64,000 bases of DNA from Saccopteryx bilineata (lineage: Eukaryota > Chordata > Mammalia > Chiroptera > Emballonuridae). The translations under genes and the position numbers were made by a program. The stretch covers positions 91,606,740 through 91,670,739 of the forward strand of contig NC_089491.1 in NCBI RefSeq assembly GCF_036850765.1. The letters are read 5' to 3'. Positions 33,851 through 45,597 of this stretch are shown here, one piece after another; position 1 is the first letter of the stretch; every line of letters starts with the position of its first letter. The notes under the pieces are model-generated. The model was not told where the DNA came from. It saw only the letters and a program-made list of their open reading frames with translations, and made no database searches.

Positions 33851-34070
33851 GGAAATTACATAGAAAATAAACAAATATATGCACTATCTTATGTTATTTC
33901 TCTGTTAACTGTTTTTACAATCAAGTATCGTAGGGGAATTCACTATAGAGATGCACTATGATTACTGCAGCAGAGGTGTCTGGGAAGCACTGTGCTCTCT
34001 GCAACTCTCTGAAATCTTTATTCAAAAAGCCAGAATATTGCAGCCCAAAAGCAAAAACATCATTGGCCAG

Positions 34071-34270
34071 TCTGACCTGTGGTGGCACAGTGGATAAAGC
34101 GTCGACCTGGAAATGCTGAGGTCGCCGGTTCAAAACCCTGGGCTTGCCTGGTCAAGGCACATATGGGAGTTGATGCTTCCAGCTCCTCCCCCCTTCTCAC
34201 TCTCTGTCTCTCCTCTCTCTCTCTCCCTCTCTCTCTCTCTCCTCTCTAAAATGAATAAATTAAAAAAAAA
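34071..34270 (+). mobile_element. SINE family B, well preserved
   Basis: TCTGACCTGTGGTGGCACAG, GATAAAGCGTCGACCTGGAA, ATGCTGAGGTCGCCGGTTC, GCCTGGTCAAGGCACATATG, GGGAGTTGATGCTTCCAGC, CT-rich tail, AAAATGAATAAATTAAAA. ATCAT-GGC-like duplications flank it. Confidence 0.92.
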
Positions 34271-34724
34271 TCATGGCTCAGGAAGGAGGTTAATGAATGT
34301 AAAGAGTGCAACAACTGCCTAACATTATCTTTTAACTTAGACATGCATTGTTATTTCTGGTGGTTTATGTGACCACCCACCATATGGTTTTGGTATTAAA
34401 CCCCTATAACAAGAGACTCCAATTCTGGGAGGAGTGTGAAGTTTGCCCAACCTGCCACCACTGGGAGGGAGAAGCTGGTCATGTATGTAAGTTTCTCCTA
34501 TTAAAGCTCTTATATGAATTTGGACAATTCAGAATTGATTCTGAATTTAGACTTGTTGGGCTTTTTTCCAAGATGCATGTAGAAGACAAAAATAAAAATA
34601 CCTAAGAAAATAAACGCATGTTTTTATTTTTCTTTTCTTGTTTGTTTGTTTTACTGCTGTGATGGATGTATATAAAGTAATGGATATCAGAAAATACCTT
34701 TTTATTCCATCTTGACATTTGTTT
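34271..34724. other. No feature recognised
   Basis: An 85-codon plus-strand open frame at 34348-34605 (contains CEVCPTCHHWEGEAGH) has Cys/His spacing but matches no domain I can name. It lacks exon signals and I treat it as unproven. Confidence 0.35.
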
Positions 34725-35085
34725 GTTGGTTGCTTCAGTGGTAGAGTGTTGGCCCAGTGTGTAGATGTTCCTGGTTTGATTCCCAGTCAGGGCACATAGG
34801 AGAAGTGCCCATCTGCTTCTCCATGACTCCCCTTCTCGCTTCTCTCTTTTCTCTCCTCTCCTACAGCCATAGCCCAATTGGAGCAAGTTGGCCCTGGATG
34901 CTGAGGATGGCTGCCTGGCCTCACCTCAGGCAGCAAGAAGAGCTCCATTGCTGAGCAATACAACAACACCCCAGATGGGCAGAGCATCACCTCCTAGTGG
35001 AGGTGAATTCTGGACAGGGCACATGTGGAAGTCTGCCTCTCTGCCTCCCTTCCTTTCACTGAATAAAAATAAATTTAAAAAAGGA
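34725..35085 (+). mobile_element. SINE family A, diverged
   Basis: Head TTGGTTGCTTCAGTGGTAGA, B box TGGTTTGATTCCCAG, GGGCACATAGGAGAAGTGCC, body with CAGATGGGCAGAGCATCACC, tail AATAAAAATAAATTTAAAAA. First few bases of the head lost. Confidence 0.88.
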
Positions 35086-35314
35086 AAGGAAACATTTCTG
35101 TAGCTATAGTCAAAGTTTGCAAATTGAGATTGTATTATTTTATTCCAAAGATGCACTTGTTCAACAGGTAATATCCATTGTGATAGCTATTTTTACTACA
35201 GCCTTAAACTAAAAAACTCTTAAAGGACCCACAATAACTACTTGTGACTAGAAACAATTAACCCTTTTATCCCCCATCAGGCAGCTGTCTTTGTTTAGAG
35301 ATGAAAGCAGTTTT

Positions 35315-35642
35315 GCCTGAACAGTTGGTGGCGCAGTGGATAGAGCATCAGACTGGGACGCGGAGGATCCAGGTTTGAAACCCTGAGGTTGCAGGCTTGA
35401 GTGAAGGCTCATCTAGTTTGAGCACAGCTCCCAATTTGAACCCAAGATTGCTGGCTTGATCAAGGGGTCAGTCGGTCTGCTGTAGCCCCCTGGTCAAGGC
35501 ACATATGAGAAAGCAATCAATGAACAACTAAAGAGCCGCAACAAAAAATTGATGCTTCTCATCTCTCCCCTTTCCTGTCTGTCTGTCCGTATTTGTCCCT
35601 CTCTCTGCCTCTCTTTCTGTTCTGTCACACACAAAAAATGAG
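35315..35642 (+). mobile_element. SINE family C with TSD
   Basis: The TSD AGAGA(T/C)-AAAGCAGTTTT is at 35297-35314 and 35643-35660. Head GCCTGAACAGTTGGTGGCGC, B box GGTTTGAAACCCTGAGG, two internal units, GGTCAAGGCACATATGAG, AATCAATGAACAACTAAAG, CT-rich tail with TGTCACACACAAAA. Confidence 0.92.
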
Positions 35643-35843
35643 AGAGACAAAAGCAGTTTTAATACTGACCCTTGTAAAGCCACAAAGTACCAAAAATACT
35701 ATGCCAAATATTTATAACATATAAAAAATCCACATCCCCATATCAAGTGCTTCAAAATGAAAACAGATAACTCCCTAAATGTTAAATGGCTTTACGTCTC
35801 TAATATTAGTCATAAAACCCACATGAAAAATATAGAAAGTCTG

Positions 35844-36058
35844 GCCCTGGCCAGGTTGCTCAATGAATAAAGCTTCCAGAGGTCACAGGTTTGATCCCAC
35901 TCATGGCACCTACAAGAAGCAATCAATGAGGGCATATCTAAATGGAACAGCCAAGTGAAACAATGAGTTAATGATTCTCTCTCTCTTTCTCCTTGCTCCT
36001 CTTGCTCTCTCACCCTTCTTTTCTTTCCTCTCCCTCACTCAAATCAATGGAAAAATAA
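35844..36058 (+). mobile_element. SINE family D (VES-like)
   Basis: Head GCCCTGGCCAGGTTGCTCAA, B box GGTTTGATCCCACTC, GAAGCAATCAATGAGGGCAT, AAATGGAACAGCCAAGTG, (CT)n, TCAAATCAATGGAAAAATAA. ATAGAAA-type duplications flank it. Confidence 0.8.
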
Positions 36059-36059
36059 G

Positions 36060-37010
36060 ATAGAAATTTAAACGGAAGTAATATAAACTTATCACATATC
36101 AAACAAAAACCTACCTGTGAGACAGCTTGGATGACAAATAGTTCACTCTGTAAATTTTAGAATGAGGCAAACAAAAGTGGAAAGACTAGTTAACTTCCCT
36201 TCTTCTGCTTCAGTTTTGTCTCCTTGGTCTTCAATGTCTACAACAGCCTCCCCATCATTGCATTTTTAGTGTGCTATCTTACTATAACTCTTAATATCAC
36301 GTTCAGCAATAGTTTTATTATAAGTTTTTTTTGCAGGAGATTACCCTTTTTTATAGGAGTTTAGTTCTCATAATGAAACACAGGGAAGATTAGGACCAGA
36401 CCCAATATGCTAAAATAAGTTCATTGCATTTCCTGTTTGCTAATTTGAAAAGCTTCATGGTATGTTTGTTCTGATGAATCCAAAACACAAGTCCTTTCTT
36501 ATCACCAAGAGCAACCTCAGCCAGTAACAGTAGTAGTCTCCTTTTATTTTCAAATAGGTTTTGCTCTCTGTGAAGCACTGGGATTAAGAACCTTTCCAAA
36601 AGATAGCACGTTATTACAGATAGATGTACTCTAATCTTGCTCTCAATTTTTTCTCTGTATCACGAGTTATCTGTGATTTTTGTTCAGCATTTTCTGTCTT
36701 TAGCTCAGTGCTTGAGGAGACTTTCCCAAATGACCTACCACTTTTCACAACATTTTTAAATAAGTAACTGAGATATTGTTACTCTCCTCATTGGATAATT
36801 CAGCTCCTTGCTCAGTTATAAACTTCATGTAGGCTGCATGTTACCATGTTGCTTAGCTTGGTTGGCCAGATTGGCTTCTGTTCTAGCTTATTTTTATCCA
36901 TGCCTGGATGTGTTATGTCTGCAGTAGTTGAAAAAAGATGGACAGGAACTGAACAGTTACTGCCTTTTTGTTGTCAAAAATAGTTGTATCAGAATAATAA
37001 GTTCTCATTT
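36060..37010. other. No feature recognised
   Basis: Unassigned sequence. The minus-strand frame at 36390-36599 has no motif. Confidence 0.4.
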
Positions 37011-37152
37011 ATTTATGAATTACTGTGTTTCTTTTTTTTAATTATGAATTTAGGTTAAATTTTGTCAAATGCTTTTACTGCACCTAATTAAAATAACCAT
37101 ATTGTTTTTGCCTTTTAATAGCTTAATATGGAAAATTATGATTATGGGTTTT
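37010..37152 (-). mobile_element. L1 ORF2 fragment, antisense
   Basis: TTTGTCAAATGCTTTTACTG, then CATATTGTTTTTGCC and GCTTAATATGGAAAATTATG match the reversed L1 ORF2 'tcaaatgctttttctgcat...atggtttttgtc' region. A SINE A follows at once. Confidence 0.55.
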
Positions 37153-37542
37153 TTGTTTTGTTTTGTTTTTGTACTTTTCTGAAGTTGGAAACAGGGAGGC
37201 AATCGGACAGACTCCCGCATGCACCCAACTGGGATCCACCTGGCACGCCCACCAGGGGGCGATGCTCTGCCCATCCGGGGTGTCGCTATGTCGCGACCAG
37301 AGCCATTCTAGTGCCTGAGGCAGAGGCCACAGATCCATCCTCAGCGCCCAGGCAAACTTTGCTCCAATGGAGCCTCAGCTGCAGGAGGGGAAGAGAGAGA
37401 CGGAGAGGAAGGAGAGGGGGAGGGGCAGAGAAGCAGATGGGCGCTTCTCCTGTGTGCCCTGGCCGGGAATCGAACAGGAAATCGAACCTGGGACTCCTAC
37501 ACACCAGTCCGACGCTCTACCACTGAGCCAACCGGCCAGGGC
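37153..37542 (-). mobile_element. SINE family A with TSD and duplicated B box
   Basis: The TSD TGATTATGGGTTTT is at 37139-37152 and 37544-37557. Full-length antisense copy: (TTTTG)n tail, TTTTCTGAAGTTGGAAACAG, GC-rich body, head CCAACCGGCCAGGGC. The B-box region is locally duplicated (GAATCGAAC at 37467-37475 and AAATCGAAC at 37479-37487). Confidence 0.93.
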
Positions 37543-37742
37543 CTGATTATGGGTTTTGTAATCATAAGTCCGAGGAATAGCAGACATTTTGTGTATATTT
37601 AATTTATTTTCATTGTTATATATATTTATAAAACTATGTTTTGCAGTTGTTTTTAATTTTATTGAAAAGTACATCATGTTATATATAAAAATCATTTAAG
37701 ATTTTTTTCACTAATAATATTTTGTTAAAATTTGTGCAAATT

Positions 37743-38036
37743 GCCCTGGCCGGTTGGCTCAGTGGTAGAGCATGGGTCCAATGTGTGCAAATCTCGGGTT
37801 TGATTCCTGTCAGGGCACACAGGAGAAGCATCTATCTGCTTCTCCACCCTTCCCTCTCTCTTTCCTCTCTTATCTCTCTCTTTCCCTCCATAGCCAAGGC
37901 TTCATTGGAGCAAAGTTGGCCCAGGCGCTGAGGACAGATCCACAGTCTCTGCCTCAGGAGCTAGAATGGGTCCAGCCATAAAGGAGTAATGCCCCAGATG
38001 GGTAGAGCATTGCCCCCTGGTGGGTATGCCAGGTGG
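37743..38036 (+). mobile_element. SINE family A, 3'-truncated
   Basis: Head GCCCTGGCCGGTTGGCTCAG, B box GGGTTTGATTCCTGTCAGGG, body to GGTGGGTATGCCAGGTGG, then an abrupt switch to AAATACAATATATATA. The last 60-70 bp and A-tail are missing. Confidence 0.9.
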
Positions 38037-38199
38037 AAATACAATATATATATATATATTTGTTCATACTATTGTGTGTAGCTGTAATTCATTTATTTTG
38101 ACATGTTGCAATTCATTGTATAAATAAATATTTTACTGTATGGTTATTCATATCAACTATCAGGATTGTTTATAAACTTAACAAATATATTATATAACT

Positions 38200-39240
38200 G
38201 GTACAGAGATAGAAAGCTGGCTAATGGAATAAACAGAAAATCATGAACTAGACTCATGCAAACAGAAAACTTTAGATTCATCAGAGATGTCCTGTCTTAT
38301 CAGTAAGAAAACATGGGAGAATTCAATAAATAAAACTGGAAAACAGGCTATCCTCAAAAATAATCATCTACACATAGGTTAAGTATTTGAATATTAAAGA
38401 CAAAACTTTGAACTTCTCAGCAGAACATGTTGGTGAACATATTTTAAGCAAAAACATTGACAATCTTTAAAAGTATGAAAATTAAGAAATTGGCTCATCA
38501 AAAAATAATTCTAACAAACATATTATAAATTTAAAAAAGTTATCACCATAAACACAGACAAAATATTTTTATTAACAATTGATACAAAAGTCCTGCAAAG
38601 TAGCAGGGAAAGCACCAACTAAAAGATAAATAGATAGACAGGTGATGATAGATAGATGATAGATAGATAGATAGATAGACCACATAATGGGTCAAAGGAA
38701 GTGAGAAGACATTTAACAGAAGAGAAAATACATAGGCTAGTAAGTATATATATTAGGAGATGTTTGAACTTCATCTATTCTCAGGGCAATGTATTTTAAA
38801 AGTACTATAAGATATCACTGTGCTCTCATTATGTTGGAAAAATTTAGAAAGCTTGACTATCTTTTGTGTTTAAGTGATATACACTTTATATTTTATATAT
38901 TGCTGGTGGGAATGCAAATGTTAAAATCACTATGGTATTATCTTGTAGGTTTAGATATTGACATGCCCTGTGAACCAGTAATGCTAAACCTACATATGAA
39001 ATCAAGAGCTCATATCATATATATAAAGATATGTAAAAAATGTTCATAACAATAATGCATACAATACAAAACCCTAGGAAAAACTCAAATAATAATTGAT
39101 TAGAAAACAACTGAATTAATTGTGTACTTATGTAATAGAACATGTAACAATAATCAAATTGAACAAAGTATAGTGACATTGTACATAAATGTCAATAGCA
39201 TCAATAGCATATGATTTAGTAAAGACATATCCTAAATTAT
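38200..39240 (+). mobile_element. Old L1 3' region, fragmentary
   Basis: Scattered matches to an L1M 3' end: GACTAGACTCATGC-type text at 38245, CTGGTGGGAATGCAAATGTT at 38904, TGTGAACCAGTAATGC at 38969, CAAATAATAATTGATTAGAA-type text at 39085. (GATA)n microsatellite at 38624-38680. Confidence 0.5.
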
Positions 39241-39559
39241 GTAATGTAACCCAATATGAAAGTTAAAACAACTAAGATCAGATACTTTTTATGGAGACAT
39301 GTAACAGTTTTTAAAACTATATAAAACAGAAAGCAAGAGAATGATGAACACAAGAGTATAAATGATAGATTTGAGAGGAGGCAGTTTGTCATCCCAGAAC
39401 ATACCTTTGAGATATTGACTATTTTAATATGGTTGGTTTTAAGAAATAAAGATTCAGAAAGAACCGTTGACCTTCTTCCCAAAAGCCTAAAAGAATTTAA
39501 ATAGAGAAGCTTCTCGAGGAAGGTAGGTATCATCACAAATAACTATAGTTTAATATTCA

Positions 39560-39940
39560 CTAGTATGTGATAGAGAGAAACTTAGCAAGACCCATTTGAT
39601 TAAGGTCCTATCTGTGTTCCATCTTTAAAGATGGCCTACCAAACATTTTTTTTATTTACTCACATTTGCTATTCTGTCTCCATGTGATTTGCCTTTTATG
39701 CTCTTTGAAATCTCAAACTACAGCTAGCCCTGTCTTCTCCTTAGCTTAAGATGGCATATTAGCCTTGTTTGATCTGTCATAGTGTTTCATATACTTATAG
39801 AACCCCCATATGTATACATATAATAAATTTTGACACTTTCTGCTGTTAATCTGTCTCATGTTCATTTGATTATTAGTCTAGTCTAGTCCAGAAAAAATTT
39901 TAAGGAAGGAGTTAAATTACTCCCCCAATACACAATTTCT
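39560..39940 (+). mobile_element. Probable solo LTR
   Basis: The 3' half resembles R-U5 of a mammalian ERV LTR: TATAGAACCCCCATATGTAT, ATAATAAATTTTGACAC with a poly(A) signal, TCTGCTGTTAATCTGTCTCA, TGTTCATTTGATTATTAGTC, GGAGTTAAATTACTCCCCCA. No internal genes adjoin it. Family name not recalled. Confidence 0.4.
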
Positions 39941-40089
39941 TTGGGTGGAAGAAATAGAAGAATAACAGGAGAGACACCATAAATCCAGAAATGAATGGCC
40001 ATGAAAAAAGCTGGCCCTTGTAAGTGATCATGTCAATCAAAGAGACAATTTAACTTATTCTTTTCTAATTTTGATACATTTTATTTCTT

Positions 40090-41630
40090 TTTATTGCTTA
40101 ATTACTTAGGCTACATGTCAACCAAAACTATTAGAACTAATAAATGAATTCAGTGATGATTCAGGATACAAAATTAAGATATAAAAATCAGTTACATTTG
40201 TATACACTGAATATGAACTAACCAAAATAAATTAAAAATAAAAATTTAACTACAATAGCATCAGAAAAATTCTTAGAATTAAATTTAACCAAGAATGAGA
40301 AAAATATATATAATAAAAACTATAAAACTTTGATGAAAGAAACTGAAGAAGACACAAAGAAATGAAAAAGCTATCTCATATTCATAAACTAGAAGAACTG
40401 ATATTATTGAAATGTCCACTCCACTAGCCATTGCTACCTACAAATTCAATGTAATCTCTATCAAAATTGAGATGGAATTTTTCACAGAAATAGAAAAAAA
40501 ATAATTCTACAATTCATATGCAATCATAAAAGACACTGAAAGTCCAAAGATCTCTTGAGAAAGAAGGACAAAGTTGGAATCACCATACTTCCTAATTTCA
40601 AACTATATATATTATAAAGCTATAGCAAGCAGAACAATATGGCACTGGTATAAAACAGACACATAGACCAATGCAACAGAATAGAGAGTCCAGACACAAA
40701 TACAGTCAATCTTTGACAACGTTGCTGAATATAAAATGGGAAGAGGACAGTTTCTTCAATAAATGGTACTGGGAAACAGGATGCCTGCATACAAAATAAT
40801 GATATTGGACCCTTATCTCACACATACATAAAAATTAACTGAAAATGTGAGAAACACATAAATGTAAGACCCCAGATCATAGAACTTCTTAAAGAAAACC
40901 CAGGATAAATTCTCCTTGATGTTGTTTTTGGCAACAATTTTTGGGGTATGATACCAAAGCAGGCAACCAAAGCTAAAATATATAAGTGGAACTGCATTAA
41001 AGTAAAAATCTTCTATATAGCAAAGAAAATAATCACAAAATGAAAAGGCAGCCTATGGAATGAAAATAAATATTTTTAATTTGTGCATTTAATAAGGGGT
41101 TATAATCCAAAATGTATAAGGAACTCATATAACTCAATAGCTTGAAAATCAAATAACATGATTAAAAAGTAGCCAAAGGACCTTTACAAACATTTATCCA
41201 ATGAAGACATACAAATGGACAACAGGGATATTGAAATGTACTCAATATCAGTAATCATCAGGGAAATGCAAATGAAAACCACAGTAAAATATTCCCTTAC
41301 ATCTGTTAAGATGGCTATTATTAAAAAGACAAGAGGTAAAATGATGATGAGGATATAGTATAAAGCAAACCCTTGTACACTTTTGATAGAAATGTAAATT
41401 GATACAACCATGATGGAAACAATATGGAAGTTCCTTAAAAATCAAAAATATAATCACCATATGTTTCAGCAATACCACTTCTGGGTATATAGCCAAAGGA
41501 AATGAAATCAATATCTTGAAGAGATATTTCCACCCCAATGTTTATTGCAGCATCACTCACAAATCTAAGATGGAAACAATCTAAATGCCTGTAGACCAAT
41601 GAATGCCTAAAATGTAATACGCCCACCCAT
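40090..41630 (+). mobile_element. L1 ORF2 C-terminal/3' region, degraded
   Basis: Long collinear match to L1: ATTCAGGATACAAAATTAA, TCCACTCCACTAGCCATTGC-type text, CTATAGCAAGCAGAACAATA, TGGCACTGGTATAAAACAGA, AATAAATGGTACTGGGAAAC, CATCAGGGAAATGCAAATGA, CCACTTCTGGGTATATAGCC, AATGTTTATTGCAGCATCAC. The many stops make it non-coding. Confidence 0.8.
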
Positions 41631-42399
41631 GTTAACTTTCAGAAAATCTAAATGAAACTGTATTGGCATGTCCTAGCACTGGCATGTGTTTATAATATCT
41701 CTGACAAGGGCATGCATTATCAGTGCCTTAATTTTTGAAAATGTATTAGTGATATAAAGAGATTTACATGATTCTTAAGCTGCTATCTACTATTAATACA
41801 TACTGAGAAAACAATGGGTAATCTGAAATGTTTACATTTCCATGGGGATGTTTGCAGGCAGTATTAGCATCTGACTCTACTTCCCTGGGGTTCTAACACA
41901 GAATGAGTAATTGAGAAGGAGGCAAGTGCAGGAAGGGGCAGGCACTCTCTTTGCTGGAATCCAGGGTAAAAACAGAAGCTTAAAGTACCAAAGAACCAGA
42001 GGAAAATAAAGTGCTAACATCAAGTGATGTAACTATCTTTAATTGGTTAGGTTCCATTTATTTCTCTAAAAATTTAGATAATCGATTCCAGGCTAGCCTA
42101 GAGCTTTCTATAATAGATAAAAACTGTCCTAATAGATAAAGAATAGAGAACATGCTTTGAACTTGAATTGCTTCCTTCTCTAAAAAATCACTAAATTTTA
42201 CAGATTTTTATAGATCTTATTTCTTACAAATGCTACATAATTTTTTTTTATAATTTCCCTGGCACTACTATTAATAGAGATAACTATACTATGCTTCAAT
42301 GCATTAATTAGCTCCCAGATATCATCCTGATTGTTTTCTTATACCGGCATCCATGGCTATGTTTCTCACTTGAGAGATAGTAGAATGCAAACATTGAGG
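41631..42399. other. No feature recognised
   Basis: Unassigned sequence after the L1 fragment. Confidence 0.4.
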
Positions 42400-42640
42400 T
42401 TATAAAAGTTCAGGAGTCAAGTAAACTCCTTGAATAAGTATATATTTTAACTCTTCACTAATGAGCTATTTGATATTGAGCAAGTAACTTAACTTTCCTA
42501 TGCCTGCTTTCCTTATCTATTGTTGCAAGATAATAGTAGTATAACAGTATCTTTCTTACAGGTTTTCATGTTCATAGTATGAAATGAAGTAATATATGTA
42601 AGGCTCTAGCACAGAGTAAAAAACTAACACATGACAGTTA
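42400..42640 (+). repeat. MIR SINE
   Basis: GAGCTATTTGATATTGAGCA, AGTAACTTAACTTTCC, TGCCTGCTTTCCTTATCTAT, AAGATAATAGTAGTATAACA, GTATGAAATGAAGTAATATA and AGGCTCTAGCACAGAGT follow the MIR consensus order. Confidence 0.75.
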
Positions 42641-44099
42641 TAGAAAATATACTTAGAGATATTTTTATTCCATGTTCATATAACAATATTTTGTGCTACA
42701 AGTTTTTCCTGAACTTTGAAAGAATAAATTTTCTACCTAAAAGAGGCTGGATTCAAGATCTTTCTGACTTTAGAAAATAACCTGTAAAAATAGGTTCCCA
42801 GTGGACTTGTATGTGTTTAAAACCTATACATCAAACTGAAAATGATTAACTGAAGAAAGAAAGAATAAGTTTGTTTTTATTTCTTGAAGAGGAATCAAGT
42901 TACCTGATGTAACGGTGATTCTTTCCACTAATATCTGTCTATTCCTGTCACAATGGAAGAAAATGTACCAGGCCCTCAGACCACCCAATCCTCCATTCAC
43001 CAGGAATTTTTTGTTATCTCTGGAATTTTTTCCTGTGCAGTTTGGGGAATGGCGTCTCCTCAGTTGTCTTCTTCCCACTTGAACTAAACTAAACTAAACT
43101 AAACTAAAAACAACAACTAAACTAAACTATATAAACACTTCCCACCTAAACCAAAACACCTTGGAACATGTACTTGTGCATCTTAATATAAACAAAAACT
43201 TTTCCTCCTTGCCAATATCTGTTATTCTTAAAAACAAAACAAAACATTGACCAGGTGTTAGAAGATATTATAAAACATGTTATGGAGATGTTAAAACTTT
43301 CTGGGAAATCTAATTTATTACCATAACTAAACAGGGTTAATGTATTATCTAGATCTGGAGTGTCCTAGCCTCCTTCATGATCCACTTAAGAGAGAAATAC
43401 TGATTCACATAGATATTTTTCATGTTTTTTTGTCATGAGAGCCAGTTTATGGAAAATAAAGATATTTCAAGTGACATTTAACAATAAAAATACTTTCTAA
43501 AAATGCATTTTCTAAAATTGATATATGAGCATTTTAAAATATCCCAACACTATATTAAAAAAGAATAGCAACAAGACCAGAGAGTGACATTTAAAAAGTA
43601 ACAAAAATGTATTTGTTTTATTTTACTTTTTTGAGTCTGAAACGAAGAGGGTATATTTATACAACTCAGGATACATATTTTATTGTACAAAATAATTACA
43701 TTGAAAAAACAAAGTTTTGTTTTTTTCATATTAGAGAAGTATCAAGAAGGAGGCAGCTTTCCAAGAAGCTGGCATCCTGAAATTAAATTGAAAGCTCTAT
43801 TCTGAATTTCTATGATCTTTCCTTTGACCATTAGCTGGTCACTGTTGATATATATCTGCATATTACACCAATTACTTTCTTACTTCTTAGACTTAGTTTT
43901 TGCTTTTTGGTTTAATTAGTTGAATCTCATTGTTAAGACTAGGAGACTAAAAGTTCACCATTCTTATTTAAGTCAAACTGTCTTATAGGCAAGTCAGGAA
44001 TTGGTTCTCCTGTGATAACAGGGCCTACGGGAGATTTAATACTGTTTTGCATGTTTAAAATTTGCTTTGAGATTAGTTTTTAAGTCTTCTCACTCATCA
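42641..44099. other. No gene; (ACTAA)n repeat
   Basis: Unassigned apart from an (ACTAA)n-type pentanucleotide repeat at 43083-43128. The minus-strand frame at 42824-43078 (84 codons) has no recognised domain. Confidence 0.45.
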
Positions 44100-44260
44100 A
44101 AATAGGTAATGAGTGAGATGACAGATATATAAATTACCATGATTATGGTAATTATTTGACCATGTGTACATAATAAAAATATTACACTCTATACCTTAAA
44201 TATATATACTTTTATTTTGCAATTACATCTCTATAAAGCTGGAAAACTATGGAAAAAAAA
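44100..44260 (+). mobile_element. Old L1 3' terminus
   Basis: CTATACCTTAAATATATATA, CTTTTATTTTGCAATTACAT and CTCTATAAAGCTGGAAAA match the 3' end common to L1M subfamilies. Confidence 0.65.
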
Positions 44261-44580
44261 GCTGTAACTTACAGTTATTGAAAGATCAAGCCTTAGCCTT
44301 TTCTCTACTGAAGTTTCTGCTTAAAGGAGAATGCATAAAGTCTTTAAATATTTAAGACATTTCTAAAAGAAGGAAGTGCAGAAACACAAATCACAACTAT
44401 AAAACTCTAAGGCTGATTAAGTCAGAGCTGAGGAAGCATTTTATTTTCTCTCTGAAGTCCTAATCTTTCTCTATAATTTTATTTTCTTAGAGAGATGTAC
44501 CTTAGACTTCAGAACACATAAATTCTGGTTTGCTAATCTTATATCCCATTTTTTTTCTTTACCCTTTCATCTTTAAAACA

Positions 44581-44748
44581 TTTTATTTATTCATTTTAGA
44601 GAAGAGAGAGAAAGAGAGAGAAAGAAGGGAGAGGAGTAGGAAGTCTCAACTCCCATATGTGCCTTGCCCAGGCAAGCCCAGGGTTTTGAACCGGCGACCT
44701 CAGTATTCCAGGCCGACTCTTTATCCACTGGCCACCACAGGCCAAGCT
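44581..44748 (-). mobile_element. SINE family B with 20-bp TSD
   Basis: The duplication ACCCTT(T)CATCTTTA(A/G)AACA lies at 44561-44580 and 44749-44768. Antisense head CCACTGGCCACCACAGGCCA, B box GGGTTTTGAACCGGCGACC. Confidence 0.9.
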
Positions 44749-44768
44749 ACCCTTACATCTTTAGAACA

Positions 44769-45199
44769 TCATGTCTGATAACCTTGCCCACTCACTTCTC
44801 CCTCCCTTTTCCAGTGTTAAAAGTATAATACAGACCCAATTCTATTACAGAAGGAGATGCAAGCAGGTTAAACCAGCCAACCAAACATATACTACTGAGT
44901 ATGATTCTTGTTTTGTTTACTGCTGTAAATATAATTATTAACAGAATAGCTCTATTTTCACCAGAATTGTGTTATATATTAAAAACAAATAACCATGAAC
45001 AAATCTATGGTTTTATTAGTACCCACAACTTAATAAATAAATGACTGAACAGTTCTTTTACTTTTTTTGAACTCCCATTGCTAGGTCAGTAAAATAAGAA
45101 AACATATAAATATTTTTACTTAGAAGGTTAGATATACTCATTTTGTATATATGACATACAAAAACATCTGTACAAAGTATGTATTTAAAAAGCAAATCG
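44769..45199. other. No feature recognised
   Basis: AT-rich unassigned sequence. Confidence 0.4.
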
Positions 45200-45556
45200 G
45201 CCCTGGCTGGTTGGCTCAGTGGTAGAGCATTAGCCTCAGCAGGTGGATGTCTCAGGTTCCATTCCTAGTTAGGGCACACAGGAGAAGTGACTGTCTGCTT
45301 CTCCACTCCTCTTCCTCCTCCTCTTCTCTCTCTTCCTCTCCCGCAGCCATGGCTTGAATGATTTAAGTGAGGTGGCCTTGGACCCCGAGGATGGCTCCAT
45401 GGCCTAACCTCAGGTGCTAAAATAGCTTGGTTGCCAAGCAACAGAGCAGCAGTCCCAGATGGGCAGAGCATCTCCCAGTAGGGGGCTTGCCAGGTGGATC
45501 CCAGTTAAGGCACATGTGGGAGTTTGTCTCTCTGCCTCCCTGCCTCTCACTTAATA

Positions 45557-45595
<39 letters not shown>

Positions 45596-45597
45596 AT
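45200..45597 (+). mobile_element. SINE family A, GTTGCCAAGCAAC subfamily, (AAAT)n tail
   Basis: Head GCCCTGGCTGGTTGGCTCAG, B box AGGTTCCATTCC, body containing the palindrome GTTGCCAAGCAAC at 45430-45442 and GGCTTGCCAGGTGGATCCCA. The tail is a pure (AAAT)n-type array at 45553-45597. Confidence 0.9.

Noticed and set aside
34348..34605. Cys/His-containing 85-codon open frame as a zinc-finger exon
   Set aside because: Spacing does not match a standard finger and no splice or homology support is visible.
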